Assembly: GCA_902476645.1 (NCBI GenBank)
Contig: CABSEG010000027.1
Location: forward strand, 1 to 30,876
From: an uncultured Lachnospiraceae bacterium
GTDB taxonomy: Bacteria > Bacillota > Clostridia > Lachnospirales > Lachnospiraceae
Direction: 5' to 3'
Length of the DNA stretch: 30,876 nt
The notes below the pieces were generated by a model, which saw only the letters and a list, made by a program, of their open reading frames with translations, was not told the origin of the DNA and did not search any database. Below, one piece after another: positions 1 to 6,541 of this stretch (positions are counted from its first letter, which is position 1; every line of letters starts with the position of its first letter). The position numbers and the translations under genes are program-made.

Positions 1-1767
1 AACCATCTGGTCAGAACCTGTCACCTGAGGCTCTACACCCAGGAAAGTATCGATACCAGTAGCTACCACGTAGTTTCCGATGGAAACGGCCTTCTCAGAC
101 ATCCATTCCGGAGCGCATCCTACTACAGGAAGCTGTGAAATATTTAATCCGGAGTCTTTTGCCAGGGTTGCAGCCAGCACCATCATACGGCTGATATCCA
201 CGCAGGAACCCATGTGCAATACAGGCGGAATGTCTGCCAGTTCACAGACTCTCTTTAAGCCTGCGCCGCAAATGTCCTTGGCAGCCTTATCCATTAACCC
301 AGCCTTAGCGGCAGGCTGAGCGGAACATCCGGATGCAATGATAATGATATCGTTGGCGATCAGCTTCTTCATCAGCTCAATATGCGCAGAATCCGGTCTG
401 ATCTTCGGGTTGTTACATCCAACCATGGCAACCGCTCCACGGATAACGCCGGAAGTGATACACTCAATCAGCGGCTTAGTGGTTCCAGTCTCGTCTACCT
501 GAGAGTTGGTAACACCATCCAAAGTCTTTACGATCGCCTCTACAGAATAACCTACGGTTGCTTTCTGCTTCATATCCGGAATGTATACCAAATCCGGATT
601 TCTGTTTTCAAAGTTGTCGATGGCAGCCTTTACGATGGCTTTTGCATTCTCTGCCGCATTTTCTGCCTCGAAGCGGATAAATTCAGAATCCGGCATCTGG
701 GCAATGGGAGAGGTGGTGATAAACTTGGTGTGGAAGCACTTACTTAAGGGGCCGAGGGCCGGGAAGATACACTGTACATCCACAACAATGGCCTCACAGG
801 CACCGGTTAGTACTACGTTCTCCTGCTGCAGGAAGTTTCCGGCCATGGGGATTCCACGACGCATAGCCACTTCATTGGAGGTACAGCAGACACCGGATAC
901 GGTGATCCCCTTTGCTCCCTTAGACTTTGCGTAAGCGATCATCTCTGGGTCATCTGCGTACTCGCAGATCATCTCAGACAAAGACGGATCGTGTCCGTGA
1001 ACCACGATGTTGACATTGTCTTTTTCCATCACACCCAAATTGGCTTCTGTATCAATGGGCTTTGGGGTACCGAACAGAACGTCGGAAAACTCCGTGCCTG
1101 CCATGGAACCGCCCCATCCATCGGAAAGGCCAGCTCTCAAGGACTGACGAATCAGCGCCTCTGGCTTGGAGGAGCATCCCATATGGGTCATATGTAAGGA
1201 ACATGAAACCTCGCGGTCAATGGCTCTTGGAGCAATCTCCTCTTTCTCCCACAGATCCTGCGTATGCTGCGGTGCCCTCTTTAAAAAGTTCTGGTACCCG
1301 AATACTTTTCCGTACTCACCCATTCCCAGAACTGCCATTTCGTGAGCCAGATCATAGATATCTTTTCCTTCGGTTTCTACCCCCCACTCTTTCGCAATGC
1401 GAATCAGCTTCTCGGGATCTTTCACCTGGTAGCTTCCATCCGGGCTTGTGCAATACAGCGTATGGCAGATCTCACGACCGTGATCTGAGTGGGTTGCAGC
1501 TCCGCCGGCGGTAAATTTCAAATAGTTTCTCGCCACGATTCCGTGAGCGTCGCATCCGCAAATTCCGCGTGGCGCCTTCGGTGTAATGCGGCAAGGACCC
1601 ATGGAGCAGATCTTACAGCAGACACCCTGTTCTCCAAATTTACAGTGGGGAGTCTGATTCTTCACTCGCAGCTGCCATGCATCTGCGCCGACTTTTGCTC
1701 CGGTTTCCAGCAATCTGGCTGTAGCCGCTTCCATTTCTTCTACGCTAGTTAACTTAAAGTTTCCCAT
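1..1767 (-). CDS. cooS: Anaerobic Ni-Fe carbon monoxide dehydrogenase, catalytic subunit (C-terminus cut by window edge)
   Basis: Catalyses reversible CO oxidation to CO2 at a Ni-Fe-S cluster in the cytoplasm; in acetogens it feeds CO or electrons to the Wood-Ljungdahl pathway. I read 589 codons from the ATG at 1767, preceded by AAGGAGGTTT; the family is about 630-680 residues, so the C-terminal end lies outside. Iron-sulfur ligands are visible: C42 and C50 (D-cluster type), then C51, C54, C59 and C70/C72 (B-cluster type) in a GVCCKICSMGPCR stretch. C-cluster candidates are the HGH at 257-259, C294/C295, C333 (VDVQCI), C451 (VGCNNP), C481 (SGCSAQP) and C522 (GSCVD). The catalytic-base region APEWMSEKAVSI (lysine 559) is also present. 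It is last in a run after the His-rich gene, cooT and cooC, all nickel-related. No ACS subunit gene lies in the window, so acetyl-CoA synthase coupling cannot be judged. Confidence 0.96.
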   Translation of the reverse strand, partial: MGNFKLTSVEEMEAATARLLETGAKVGADAWQLRVKNQTPHCKFGEQGVCCKICSMGPCRITPKAPRGICGCDAHGIVARNYLKFTAGGAATHSDHGREICHTLYCTSPDGSYQVKDPEKLIRIAKEWGVETEGKDIYDLAHEMAVLGMGEYGKVFGYQNFLKRAPQHTQDLWEKEEIAPRAIDREVSCSLHMTHMGCSSKPEALIRQSLRAGLSDGWGGSMAGTEFSDVLFGTPKPIDTEANLGVMEKDNVNIVVHGHDPSLSEMICEYADDPEMIAYAKSKGAKGITVSGVCCTSNEVAMRRGIPMAGNFLQQENVVLTGACEAIVVDVQCIFPALGPLSKCFHTKFITTSPIAQMPDSEFIRFEAENAAENAKAIVKAAIDNFENRNPDLVYIPDMKQKATVGYSVEAIVKTLDGVTNSQVDETGTTKPLIECITSGVIRGAVAMVGCNNPKIRPDSAHIELMKKLIANDIIIIASGCSAQPAAKAGLMDKAAKDICGAGLKRVCELADIPPVLHMGSCVDISRMMVLAATLAKDSGLNISQLPVVGCAPEWMSEKAVSIGNYVVATGIDTFLGVEPQVTGSDQMV

Positions 1768-1831
1768 TATAAACCTCCTTCATCATTATGGGTTGTAATC
1801 GGGGCCTTTTTTCTCCCATCCGCCCCCCAGG

Positions 1832-1884
1832 GATATTTCTATGCAAAAAGATCGTCTGCTTTCGCAGACATCATAAGAAATATC
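1832..1884 (-). promoter_or_regulatory. Long hairpin with GAAA loop in the cooC-cooS intergenic leader
   Basis: In the transcript the outer arms GATATTTCT-T-ATG (1884-1872) and CATAGAAATATC (1843-1832) give 12 pairs with one bulge. They enclose a perfect six-pair stem GTCTGC/GCAGAC capped by GAAA, a GNRA tetraloop. A second, smaller GGGGC/GCCCC pairing is possible between this hairpin and the cooS ribosome binding site. No U-tract follows, so this is not a standard terminator. It could be an mRNA stabiliser or processing site that sets CooS output, or a cis-regulatory RNA. I do not recognise a named riboswitch class. Confidence 0.5.
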
Positions 1885-1934
1885 TGACGATACCTCTCGT
1901 TTCTCGTCTCCTTTTTCAACGAGTTCTGAAGAAA

Positions 1935-2705
1935 CTAAAGTTCCATCGATTCCAGGATGTCATACAGGCTTTTTCGCACCGGAGAGTCTCCGGGAAGCTG
2001 AATAATAGGCTTCCCATCGCAATCAAACTCATAAACATCCTCGCTCTGGGGAACGACACCTAAGAGATGCAATCCCTGTTTTTCAATTTCCTCTTTTGTT
2101 CCCTCATTTAATACTCCACCGGGTGCCCTGTTAACAATCAGGCCCACTTTTTGGGGATTTAAACCACATTCGTCTATGAGCTTGGCAATTCTTCCCACCG
2201 CCTGTACGCCCCTTCTGGAGCAGTCGCTGACCAATATGATCGCATCTACCTTGGGCAGAATTCCCCTGCTGATATGCTCCATACCAGCTTCGTTGTCCAC
2301 TACCACGTAAGGATAATGGGGAGTCAGCTTCTGAAGCTGGGTCTGCAAAAGACCATTTACAAAACAATAGCAGCCTTTTCCCTGGGTTCTTCCCATGACC
2401 AGCATATCGAAGTCATCTTCTTCAATGATACAGCGGTTGAACATAATCTCCATATAATCAGCCTTTGTCATTCCCGCCGGTATGGGGTTTTCCTTGCTGT
2501 TTTCTGCCTTGGCCACTTCTTCCCGGATCTCTCCAAGCGTCATTTCCACCTCAACGCCCAAAACCTCATTTAAGTTGGAATTTGCGTCCGCATCCACGGC
2601 CAGCACCGGGGTCTTTCCTTTTTCACAGAGGTACTGAATCAACAGCCCGCTGAGAGTTGTCTTACCAACGCCGCCTTTGCCTGCGACTGCAATTGTGTAT
2701 GCCAT
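1935..2705 (-). CDS. cooC: CooC-type nickel-insertion ATPase for CO dehydrogenase maturation
   Basis: A 256-residue MinD/Mrp-family P-loop ATPase that dimerises on ATP, binds nickel and supports Ni insertion into the C-cluster of CO dehydrogenase. The deviant Walker A, GKGGVGKT, sits at residues 9-16 with the signature lysine at K10, and VDADANSN is the switch region near 37-44. The C112-x-C114 pair in GCYCFVN is the known CooC nickel or zinc site and distinguishes it from MinD and NifH. I chose the ATG at 2705: AGGAG stands 7 nt upstream, and the protein then begins MAYTIAVAGKGG like its relatives. A GTG at 2720 would overlap the ribosome binding site. It lies between cooT and cooS, as expected for a maturation operon. 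Confidence 0.95.
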   Translation of the reverse strand: MAYTIAVAGKGGVGKTTLSGLLIQYLCEKGKTPVLAVDADANSNLNEVLGVEVEMTLGEIREEVAKAENSKENPIPAGMTKADYMEIMFNRCIIEEDDFDMLVMGRTQGKGCYCFVNGLLQTQLQKLTPHYPYVVVDNEAGMEHISRGILPKVDAIILVSDCSRRGVQAVGRIAKLIDECGLNPQKVGLIVNRAPGGVLNEGTKEEIEKQGLHLLGVVPQSEDVYEFDCDGKPIIQLPGDSPVRKSLYDILESMEL

Positions 2706-2751
2706 GCCGGTTCTCCTCACCTCCTACCCCAATTTCTGTTAAGGTCTCCAT
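2662..2751 (-). other. Small ORF (29 codons) overlapping the cooC start
   Basis: An ATG at 2751 is preceded by GGAGG at ideal distance and opens a 29-codon frame ending in TAA within the cooC Walker A region, out of frame with cooC. Its peptide begins METLTEIG and ends in an arginine-rich RRQRRRW. It may be a leader peptide that couples ribosomes to the cooC start 46 nt downstream, or merely a chance frame. The strong ribosome binding site is the only positive evidence. Confidence 0.25.
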
Positions 2752-2769
2752 GTTTCTACCTCCATTAAG

Positions 2770-2787
2770 TCATAAATGCATTTATGA
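2770..2787. repeat. Perfect 18-bp palindrome between cooT and cooC
   Basis: TCATAAATGCATTTATGA is self-complementary over all 18 bases, 11 bp after the cooT stop. As RNA it gives a seven-pair AU-rich hairpin with a UGCA loop. As DNA it could be an operator. No U-tract follows, so a terminator is unlikely. A role in transcript processing or in a nickel- or redox-dependent regulator is speculation. Confidence 0.4.
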
Positions 2788-2798
2788 TTAACTCCCTG

Positions 2799-2987
2799 TT
2801 AGTCCAGACAGTTAATTTCTACCGTGCTGTTGGCCAGATCCACCATCTTGATGGTTCCCTCCACCACTTTGGTTTCCCCCATCACATCCGTCAGGGTAAT
2901 GGTATTGCCTTCCACTTCCAGCTTGCTTACATAGGAAAGCAAAATACTATCCGGATCCTGCGCTTTATAAACTGTCGCTAAACACAT
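2799..2987 (-). CDS. cooT: CooT family nickel-binding protein
   Basis: A 62-residue protein starting MCLATVYKAQ, matching the CooT family, where Cys2 after the initiator Met helps bind one nickel ion in a small beta-barrel dimer used in CO dehydrogenase activation. The length is typical (about 60-70). The body, alternating short strands such as NTITLTDVMGE and STVEINCLD, fits the beta-barrel. AAGGAGTGGTAAT precedes the ATG at 2987, and the upstream His-rich gene ends only 12 nt away, so the two are likely co-transcribed. A role in nickel delivery to CooS is established for relatives and inferred here from the operon with cooC and cooS. Confidence 0.9.
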   Translation of the reverse strand: MCLATVYKAQDPDSILLSYVSKLEVEGNTITLTDVMGETKVVEGTIKMVDLANSTVEINCLD

Positions 2988-2999
2988 ATTACCACTCCT

Positions 3000-3311
3000 T
3001 TACTGCTTTTCCCGTACCATGGCTAAGGCTACTCCCAGATAGAGGTTTCCTTTCTGGAACTCATCCACCGCCTTTTTGATCTGGTTTGCCACATCCTCCA
3101 TGCCTTCTTTTTGCAGTTTATCTGCCATCTGGTCTAATTCTGCCGCATGACTTTGATTATGTTGCAGCATGTACTGAAGCAGTGCCTCGTTTTGATTGGC
3201 AGGCTGTGAACATCCCTGGCAGCTTTGGCACTCGCCTTCCTGATGATGCTCGTGACTGTGCTCATGACCGTGAGGACAGATATTGCCATTCTCATCTTTT
3301 ACTATGTGCAC
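3000..3311 (-). CDS. Small His/Cys-rich protein, putative nickel chaperone or store of the coo operon
   Basis: A 103-residue cytoplasmic protein I cannot name with certainty. Residues 12-34 are packed with metal ligands: C12, H14, H16, H18, H20, H22, H23, then C28-x2-C31-x2-C34. A glutamine/asparagine linker leads to a helical domain (about 41-103) with an HNxSHAAEL motif (H51, H55) and a hydrophobic C-terminal helix. No signal peptide is seen. The start is GTG at 3311, with GAGGG 8 nt upstream; no in-frame ATG fits. It is the first gene of the operon with cooT, cooC and cooS. Rhodospirillum CooJ is also a His-rich nickel protein of a coo operon, but the architecture here (N-terminal His/Cys cluster plus helical domain) differs. 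Nickel binding is inferred from composition and context; zinc is possible. Confidence 0.75.
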   Translation of the reverse strand: MHIVKDENGNICPHGHEHSHEHHQEGECQSCQGCSQPANQNEALLQYMLQHNQSHAAELDQMADKLQKEGMEDVANQIKKAVDEFQKGNLYLGVALAMVREKQ

Positions 3312-3333
3312 CGTTGTTCCCTCTTTTCTATAT

Positions 3334-3351
3334 TTGTTAATATTTTGACAG
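3334..3351. promoter_or_regulatory. Rex-like operator upstream of the coo operon
   Basis: TTGTTAATATTTTGACAG matches the Rex consensus TTGTTAA-N4-TTAACAA at 12 of 14 specified bases (the second arm reads TTGACAG). It lies about 25-40 bp downstream of the predicted transcription start and 22 bp upstream of the GTG of the first gene, where a bound repressor would block elongation. Rex senses the NADH/NAD ratio and controls fermentative and CO2-fixing genes in Clostridia, so the target makes sense. No rex gene is in the window. Confidence 0.45.
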
Positions 3352-3381
3352 ACTTAGAGCATAAACGCCCTATACGGAGTT

Positions 3382-3410
3382 ATTATAACACACAAAATAT
3401 TCAACCTCAA
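3382..3410 (-). promoter_or_regulatory. Sigma-A promoter of the coo operon
   Basis: On the minus strand the -35 box TTGAGG (3410-3405) is separated by exactly 17 bp from a consensus -10 TATAAT (3387-3382). Transcription should begin near 3375 and leave a leader of about 64 nt before the GTG at 3311. The flanking DNA, 3411-3517, is AT-rich and holds nothing else I can support. Confidence 0.75.
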
Positions 3411-3517
3411 CAAGATAGATTGTACTTTTTTCAATAATCTGATAAATATAACCAAAAAATAGCAAATTCCTTTCAAGCTACCACATTCGTACCTCTCAAA
3501 GCACTTCGTCAAACCAC

Positions 3518-3554
3518 AAAAAAGGCTGAAACCTAACTTCCTCTGGTCTCAGCC
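3518..3554 (-). terminator. Rho-independent terminator after the ABC transporter operon
   Basis: In the transcript GGCTGAGACC (3554-3545) pairs with GGTTTCAGCC (3533-3524) over ten positions with one G-U, followed at once by six U residues (3523-3518). It lies 10 bp after the stop of the ATPase gene and isolates that operon from the coo promoter. Confidence 0.9.
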
Positions 3555-3563
3555 CCTTCCTTT

Positions 3564-4358
3564 TTATGCCAACATCATTCTGTCGTTTGCAAATTCACCG
3601 CCGCTGGCCTGTTCGAATTTCAACATCAGATCAGAAACCTGCAGCTTTTTCTTTTCTTCCCCTGAAACATCGTAGATAATCCTTCCTTCATGCATCATAA
3701 TCAAACGATTTCCAAGACGGATGGCGTCTTTCATATTATGCGTTACCATCATAGCGGTCAGATGATTCTCATGGATGATCTCCTCTGTAAGCTCCAGCAC
3801 CTTCGCCGCTGTCTTGGGATCCAGAGCCGCTGTATGCTCATCCAGAAGCAATAACTCCGGCTTTTTCAGAGATGCCATCAAAAGCGTCAGGGCCTGACGT
3901 TGTCCTCCCGAGAGAAGCCCCACCTTCGATGTCATACGGTCTTCCAGACCCAAACCCAAGGTTTTTAAAGACTCCCGGTACTGTTCCTTTTCTTCCTTTT
4001 TGATTCCCCATCCAAGGCCTCTGCGCTTTCCTCTGCGATAAGCCAAAGCCAGGTTCTCTTCAATCTCCATTCCTGCCGCAGTTCCTTTCATGGGATCCTG
4101 AAAAACGCGTCCCAAATATTTCGCCCTGGTATGTTCCGGCTGCAGTGAAATATCCTTTCCATTTAAGATGATCTTACCGCAGTCGATAGGATAAACCCCG
4201 GCAATCATATTTAACATCGTGGATTTTCCAGCTCCGTTGCCTCCGATAATGGTCACAAAATCCTCGGGATTCAACTGAAGGCTCAGCTTACACAGAGCCT
4301 TTTTCTCGTTAATTGTCCCTTTATTAAAGGTCTTGCTTACATTCTTTATTTCCAGCAT
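3564..4358 (-). CDS. ABC transporter ATP-binding protein (TrpX/CD0873-like importer)
   Basis: A 264-residue cytoplasmic ATPase that powers the import system made with the two genes upstream. Walker A IIGGNGAGKST is at about 37-47, the ABC signature LSGGQ at 149-153, Walker B LLLLDEHTAALD ends near 180 with catalytic E174, and a switch histidine is in VTHN. I start it at the ATG at 4358 (MLEIKNVSKTF), which has GGAAGGAGG upstream; an in-frame start at 4400 would overlap the permease by 40 bp. The start is 2 bp from the permease stop, so translation is probably coupled. It resembles ATPases of the branched-chain amino acid and TrpXYZ-like systems more than nickel importers. Confidence 0.9.
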   Translation of the reverse strand: MLEIKNVSKTFNKGTINEKKALCKLSLQLNPEDFVTIIGGNGAGKSTMLNMIAGVYPIDCGKIILNGKDISLQPEHTRAKYLGRVFQDPMKGTAAGMEIEENLALAYRRGKRRGLGWGIKKEEKEQYRESLKTLGLGLEDRMTSKVGLLSGGQRQALTLLMASLKKPELLLLDEHTAALDPKTAAKVLELTEEIIHENHLTAMMVTHNMKDAIRLGNRLIMMHEGRIIYDVSGEEKKKLQVSDLMLKFEQASGGEFANDRMMLA

Positions 4359-4360
4359 CT

Positions 4361-5275
4361 CTATTCGCCTCCTTCCGAGTAGGCTCTCTTTACCTTCCAT
4401 TTACGAACCGCAGTGGGAATACACAGAGCCAGTGCCACAATCACGGCTGACAAAAGTTTCATGTCGTTGGCATCCATACCCAATTGCAGAACAATGGCGC
4501 GGATTGCAAAGTATACCACAGACCCCACCACAGCAGAGGTCAGCTTGCTTCCGAAAGATCTGGCCCTTCCCATCAACACATCCCCGATTACAATCGCGGC
4601 CAGGCCGATGACAATGGCTCCTGTTCCCATGTTAATATCTGCATATTTCTGATTCTGACATACCAGGGCTCCTGACAATCCCACCAGTCCGTTGCTGATC
4701 ATTAGCGCCATCATCTTTGTAACCCGGATATCCACACCCAGGGCCCGGATCATATCCTCATTGTTTCCGGTGGCACGCAGCGCGGAACCGATCTCGGTAC
4801 CAAAAAACCAATATAAAATTACAATCACCACAACAGCGATCACAATTCCCATGATCAAAGACACTTGAGACTGGGTAAGTCCCGTGCTCTCCACCCACTG
4901 AGTAAACACGGTATTTACCTTTAAAAGCGGCACATTACTCTTACCGCCCATGATTCTTAAATTCACTGACCACAGGGCAATCTGGGTCAAAATTCCGGCC
5001 AGAATTGCCGGAATTTCAAAAATTGTATGTAGGAATCCCGTCACAGCTCCTGCCAAGGCTCCGGCCAGCATGGCCAACAACAGCGCCAGTACCGGATGCA
5101 CTCCCTGGTTTACAACCAGAACGGCACAGACACAACCTCCCAAAGCAAAACTTCCATCCACCGTCAAATCTGCGATGTCCAAAATTTTATAGGTGATATA
5201 CACCCCCAATACCATCATTCCCCAAAGCACGCCCTGGGAAACTGCTCCCTGCAGGGAAAGCAGCAATCCACTCAT
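4361..5275 (-). CDS. ABC transporter permease (BPD_transp_2 type)
   Basis: A 304-residue, very hydrophobic integral membrane protein with roughly eight or nine predicted helices. It begins MSGLLLSLQGAVSQGVLWGM and contains the segment SALRATGNNEDMIRALGVD, typical of the cytoplasmic coupling loop of LivH/RbsC-like permeases. A single permease gene suggests a homodimeric channel. It is preceded by GGAGGAGAAACAAATG. The basic C-terminal tail (RKWKVKRAYSEGGEE) would be cytoplasmic. It lies between the binding-protein and ATPase genes. Substrate class cannot be read from the permease alone. Confidence 0.9.
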   Translation of the reverse strand: MSGLLLSLQGAVSQGVLWGMMVLGVYITYKILDIADLTVDGSFALGGCVCAVLVVNQGVHPVLALLLAMLAGALAGAVTGFLHTIFEIPAILAGILTQIALWSVNLRIMGGKSNVPLLKVNTVFTQWVESTGLTQSQVSLIMGIVIAVVVIVILYWFFGTEIGSALRATGNNEDMIRALGVDIRVTKMMALMISNGLVGLSGALVCQNQKYADINMGTGAIVIGLAAIVIGDVLMGRARSFGSKLTSAVVGSVVYFAIRAIVLQLGMDANDMKLLSAVIVALALCIPTAVRKWKVKRAYSEGGE

Positions 5276-5323
5276 TTGTTTCTCCTCCGTCCATTTATAC
5301 TTGTTCGAATACTGTCAAAGAAG

Positions 5324-5356
5324 GGCAAGGGAACATCTCCAGGAGTTTCCCTTGCC
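5324..5356 (-). terminator. Intra-operon hairpin between binding protein and permease genes
   Basis: A perfect ten-pair stem, GGCAAGGGAA/TTCCCTTGCC, with a 13-nt loop lies just after the lipoprotein stop. The following CTTCTTT tract is only moderately U-rich, so it probably terminates partially or protects the 3' end of the upstream message. Either would give more binding protein than permease, the usual stoichiometry of such importers. Confidence 0.6.
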
Positions 5357-5368
5357 TCATTACCGATT

Positions 5369-6415
5369 TTATTCCAGCCCGGACACATCAATTCCGAGGG
5401 CATCAGCGGTTTCCTGATTTACAGCCAATGTACATTCTTCTGAAGAAAGGTACTCAATCGGCATCTCTGCCGGATCTGCGCCCTCTGTCAGGATCTTGAC
5501 TGCCATCTGTCCCGCCTTGTAGCCTAACTCATAGTAATCAATACCATAGGTGACCAGTCCGCCTTCGTTGACCATACCCTCTTCTCCGCAGATCACCGGA
5601 ATCTGATTGTCCGTGGCTACCATACTCACGGTGGCCATGCCGGCTGCAATCATATTGTCTGTGGGAGCATAGATGGCGTCTACCTTTCCAATCATAGATT
5701 CTACCACAGTCTGTATTTCATTGGAATTGGATACCGTATAGTCCACTGCCTCCAGTCCGGCTGCCTCACAGGCCTCCTTTGCCATTTCGGCCTGAAGCAT
5801 GGAATTGGATTCTGCGGAGCAGTACAAAAGTCCCACCGTCTTGGCATCCGGAAGAAGTTGCTTTAACAGATCAATCTGATCCGTAACCGGAGTCAGATCT
5901 GAAGTCCCAGTCACGTTTCCGCCGGGAGCATCGTTGCTGGCCACCAAACCGGAATCAGCCGGGTCGGTCACTGCGGTCAGGACAATAGGAATATCTGAAG
6001 TCACACCGGAAACAGCCTGGGCCGCAGGTGTCGCAATCGCGAAGATCAGATCACTTCCATCGTTCACCAAAGTCTCCGCAATCGTCTGGCAGGAGGATAC
6101 TTCTCCGGCTGCATTTTGCTGATCTGCCTCATAAGAGATTCCAGAGTCATCCAATGCCGCAAAAAAACCTTCGTTAGAGGCATCCAAAGCATCGTGCTGT
6201 ACGTACTGGATCACACCGATTTTGTAGCTTTCCCCGTCCTGGGATGCCTCATCTTTTGAGGTGGTCTCTTCCCCGCTGTCTTTCGCATCTGCCTGAGTAT
6301 CGGCGGAAGATGCTTCTGTCTGTGCATCCGCGGCGGTATTGTCACTGGAACCACAGCCCGCCATCATGGAAACTGCCAGTCCCATAGCTAATAACATGGA
6401 TAATACTTTCTTCAT
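5369..6415 (-). CDS. ABC transporter substrate-binding lipoprotein (TrpX/CD0873-like)
   Basis: A 348-residue extracellular lipoprotein. The signal peptide MKKVLSMLLAMGLAVSMMAG ends at C21 (lipobox-like M-A-G-C), then comes a low-complexity Ser/Asp/Glu linker to about residue 64 and a two-lobed binding domain starting YKIGVIQYVQHDALDASN. The fold markers (IAETLVNDGSDLIFAIATPAAQA, VTDPADSGLV, PTDNMIAAG, GIDYYELGYKAGQMA) match the ABC_sub_bind family that includes streptococcal TrpX and Clostridioides difficile CD0873. Those relatives take tryptophan or tyrosine, so an aromatic amino acid is the best guess, but ligand residues are not proven. The ribosome binding site is AAAGGGAGAG before the ATG at 6415. 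It has its own promoter at 6494-6522. Confidence 0.9.
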   Translation of the reverse strand: MKKVLSMLLAMGLAVSMMAGCGSSDNTAADAQTEASSADTQADAKDSGEETTSKDEASQDGESYKIGVIQYVQHDALDASNEGFFAALDDSGISYEADQQNAAGEVSSCQTIAETLVNDGSDLIFAIATPAAQAVSGVTSDIPIVLTAVTDPADSGLVASNDAPGGNVTGTSDLTPVTDQIDLLKQLLPDAKTVGLLYCSAESNSMLQAEMAKEACEAAGLEAVDYTVSNSNEIQTVVESMIGKVDAIYAPTDNMIAAGMATVSMVATDNQIPVICGEEGMVNEGGLVTYGIDYYELGYKAGQMAVKILTEGADPAEMPIEYLSSEECTLAVNQETADALGIDVSGLE

Positions 6416-6457
6416 AAGAACTCTCCCTTTCTGATATCGTTTCTTTTTTCATTTAAC

Positions 6458-6475
6458 GCTTTTACTTGTTAAAGC
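6458..6475. promoter_or_regulatory. Possible operator upstream of the ABC importer
   Basis: GCTTTTAC-TT-GTTAAAGC is an inverted repeat with one mismatch, roughly 12-30 bp downstream of the predicted start of transcription. Its position suits a repressor roadblock that responds to the imported substrate. I cannot assign a regulator; an RNA hairpin in the leader is an alternative reading. Confidence 0.4.
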
Positions 6476-6493
6476 ATCGCGCTTATAAATAGA

Positions 6494-6522
6494 AATATAC
6501 ATCATTTTACAGGGAACGTCAA
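6494..6522 (-). promoter_or_regulatory. Sigma-A promoter of the ABC importer operon
   Basis: On the minus strand, -35 TTGACG (6522-6517), a 17-bp spacer and -10 TATATT (6499-6494). The predicted start is near 6487, giving a leader of about 70 nt. It stands immediately after the gpsA stop, so the importer is a transcription unit of its own even though no clear gpsA terminator is seen. Confidence 0.75.
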
Positions 6523-6541
6523 TTCTTTTTTCCAGACGGAC

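Noticed and set aside
382..1514. Several plus-strand frames in the first 1.5 kb
   Set aside because: The minus strand there encodes 589 continuous codons of CO dehydrogenase with all cluster ligands. The plus-strand frames are its shadows.
2706..2720. GTG start that would lengthen CooC by five residues
   Set aside because: The GTG overlaps the AGGAGG site, and relatives begin directly before the beta strand at MAYTIAV.
3564..6522. The ABC importer as the nickel transporter of the coo operon
   Set aside because: A terminator and a separate promoter divide the two units, and the binding protein is of the TrpX/CD0873-like class rather than NikA or an ECF-type nickel system.
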